Positions 63,164 to 64,000 of a stretch of DNA of 64,000 nt are shown piece by piece; the stretch's first letter is position 1; each line of letters starts with the position of its first letter. The stretch spans positions 124,001 to 188,000 of the forward strand of contig JAJDDC010000040.1 of assembly GCA_029260515.1 (NCBI GenBank), given 5' to 3'. The position numbers were made by a program, and so were the translations under genes. This stretch comes from Phycisphaerales bacterium. GTDB lineage: Bacteria; Planctomycetota; Phycisphaerae; Phycisphaerales; UBA1924. The notes under the pieces are model-generated. The model worked only from the letters and a program-made list of their open reading frames with translations, did not search any database and had not been told where the DNA came from.

Positions 63164-64000
63164 CTAAGCGATCCGCACCATCTCCGCCCGCTCCGCCCCC
63201 CCCACGACCCCCTCGGCGTCGCGCAGCCAACGCCGCGCATCGGTCGTATACCCCGCCGTCGGCTTTAGCTCCGGCGCCCGCCCGCCCCAGTACCGGTTAA
63301 ACCGCGCCATCGCCAGCTCGCGCACCAGCTTGGCCGTCATCGACGCCAACGCCACCGGCATGTGGTGGTCCTCGCACTCGGGGATAAACAGCGCCCCGAC
63401 GTCCCGCCCGTCGCGGGCGGCGTACCGGCTCGCCCGCGCCGAACGCTCGAGCGTCTCGAACTCCTCGCCCAGTGCGGGCGCGACGATGTGCGAGTAGTCG
63501 CTCCGCCCGCTCTGGCGGTCGCACACGAGGCGTACCGGGCCCTCGTTCCCCCACCGCTCGCTCGTCTCGAGCATCAGATCGGCGACGATCGCGGCCGTCA
63601 CCGCCGCCTTGCTACCGCACCCGCGCACCCGCTCGTTAAACCCCCGCTCGCACAGCGACACGCAGCGGAGTGCCACCAACTCGATCCCCGCCTGCTCCAT
63701 CGCGCGGGCCACGACGTTCCCCGCGATCGCGACCTGTTCGGGCGTGCTCGACACCGGCAGCTCAACAGGTCCGCCGCCGTACCAGTCGTGGGGCTCGAAC
63801 TCGGCGCCGAGCGTTGCGAAGAGTGCCTCGTCGCGCGCGCACACCTCGCCCCGCGCGCTCAGCATCGACAGCACCCCCCGCTCCAGGTGCGTCAAGGGGT
63901 GCTTGGTCTTCAGGTTGTTCGCGAGCTTGAGCTTCTTGGAGTCCGCGACCGCGACCCGCCCCCGCTTGTCGCCCCCGCCCCGGCACACGCCCTTGGAAAG
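63164..64000 (-). CDS. Ribonuclease HII-like protein (5' part cut by window edge)
   Basis: The frame stays open to the right edge, so the N-terminus is missing; about 279 residues are visible. VAVADSKKLKLA resembles the conserved DSKKL element of RNase HII, VRLVCDRQSGRSDYSHIV could hold a catalytic aspartate, and SMTAKLVRELAMARFNRYWGG matches the family's S.IAKV.RD helix. The expected first box (D-E-x-G-x-G) would lie upstream, outside the window. A 100-residue region between these landmarks is unlike standard RNase HII. Assignment as an RNase HII relative that cleaves RNA in RNA-DNA hybrids is therefore moderate. Confidence 0.6.
   Translation of the reverse strand, partial: LSKGVCRGGGDKRGRVAVADSKKLKLANNLKTKHPLTHLERGVLSMLSARGEVCARDEALFATLGAEFEPHDWYGGGPVELPVSSTPEQVAIAGNVVARAMEQAGIELVALRCVSLCERGFNERVRGCGSKAAVTAAIVADLMLETSERWGNEGPVRLVCDRQSGRSDYSHIVAPALGEEFETLERSARASRYAARDGRDVGALFIPECEDHHMPVALASMTAKLVRELAMARFNRYWGGRAPELKPTAGYTTDARRWLRDAEGVVGGAERAEMVRIA

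Noticed and set aside
63130-64000. FMN riboswitch upstream of ribD
   Set aside because: Only 34 bases separate ribD from the upstream gene on the same strand, which is too short, and the upstream coding sequence shows no riboswitch core. Any leader would lie outside the window.

Overview
The window is very GC-rich bacterial DNA, apart from its first 7 kb. It most likely comes from a planctomycete of the Phycisphaerae/Phycisphaerales type. This is inferred from sequence features, not a database match: a roughly 1370-residue SecA with an expanded helical wing domain; secreted proteins ending in a paired 'DLA-P-G-FDFSDVIAFL-AFG-GCP' module; CxxCGYD...CPECG zinc ribbons; lysine-rich H1-like tails on nucleoid proteins; and a helix-turn-helix/receiver fusion regulator.

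Region 1 (1-7115) looks like part of an integrated element. It lies at the 3' end of a tRNA-Pro(CGG) gene (7116-7189) and is visibly less GC-rich. From the tRNA inward it holds a tyrosine integrase, a convergent excisionase-like HTH protein, a solitary beta-class adenine DNA methyltransferase, an amidoligase-family protein, and an operon of a RuvB-like AAA+ ATPase, a second HTH protein and a second (XerC/D-like) tyrosine recombinase cut by the left window edge. The far attachment site is outside the window.

Region 2 (7116-25741) is chromosomal backbone: a pseudopilin, SecA, a stand-alone TSCPD protein, a D-2-hydroxyacid dehydrogenase, an EEP-family phosphoesterase, an HU protein with a basic tail, a glutamate-carboxypeptidase-like M28 peptidase, CstA with an inserted zinc ribbon, PsuG, two secreted proteins sharing the C-terminal doublet, and a single-domain response regulator.

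Region 3 (25742-48801) is mixed housekeeping: a PBP4-type D,D-carboxypeptidase, a UbiD-family decarboxylase, a methyltransferase followed by an ABC exporter pair, ProC, AccA, a DksA-like protein with a very long basic tail, LspA, a cupin and TPR-like protein pair, a YcbL-like hydrolase, twin DinB-like proteins, a MoeB/ThiF-like E1 enzyme, a GNAT acetyltransferase, ribosomal proteins S12 and S7, a MazG-like protein, two tandem RsbU/SpoIIE phosphatases with an adenosylcobalamin transferase, and RecJ.

Region 4 (48819-64000) centres on a minus-strand secretion/pilus cluster (55446 down to 48890): three pseudopilins, a small membrane protein, a large secretin with a long acidic C-terminal extension, and a TPR lipoprotein. 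A HEAT-repeat secreted protein lies upstream, behind its own terminator. Then follow an HTH-receiver regulator, an M42 aminopeptidase, a YgfZ-like protein, a tiny acidic lipoprotein, RibD and an RNase HII-like gene cut by the right edge. The most unexpected signal is a 67-base stretch, 56/67 identical, shared by the major pseudopilin gene and the 3' part of the secretin gene, in frame in both, so that the secretin carries a copy of a pilin segment.
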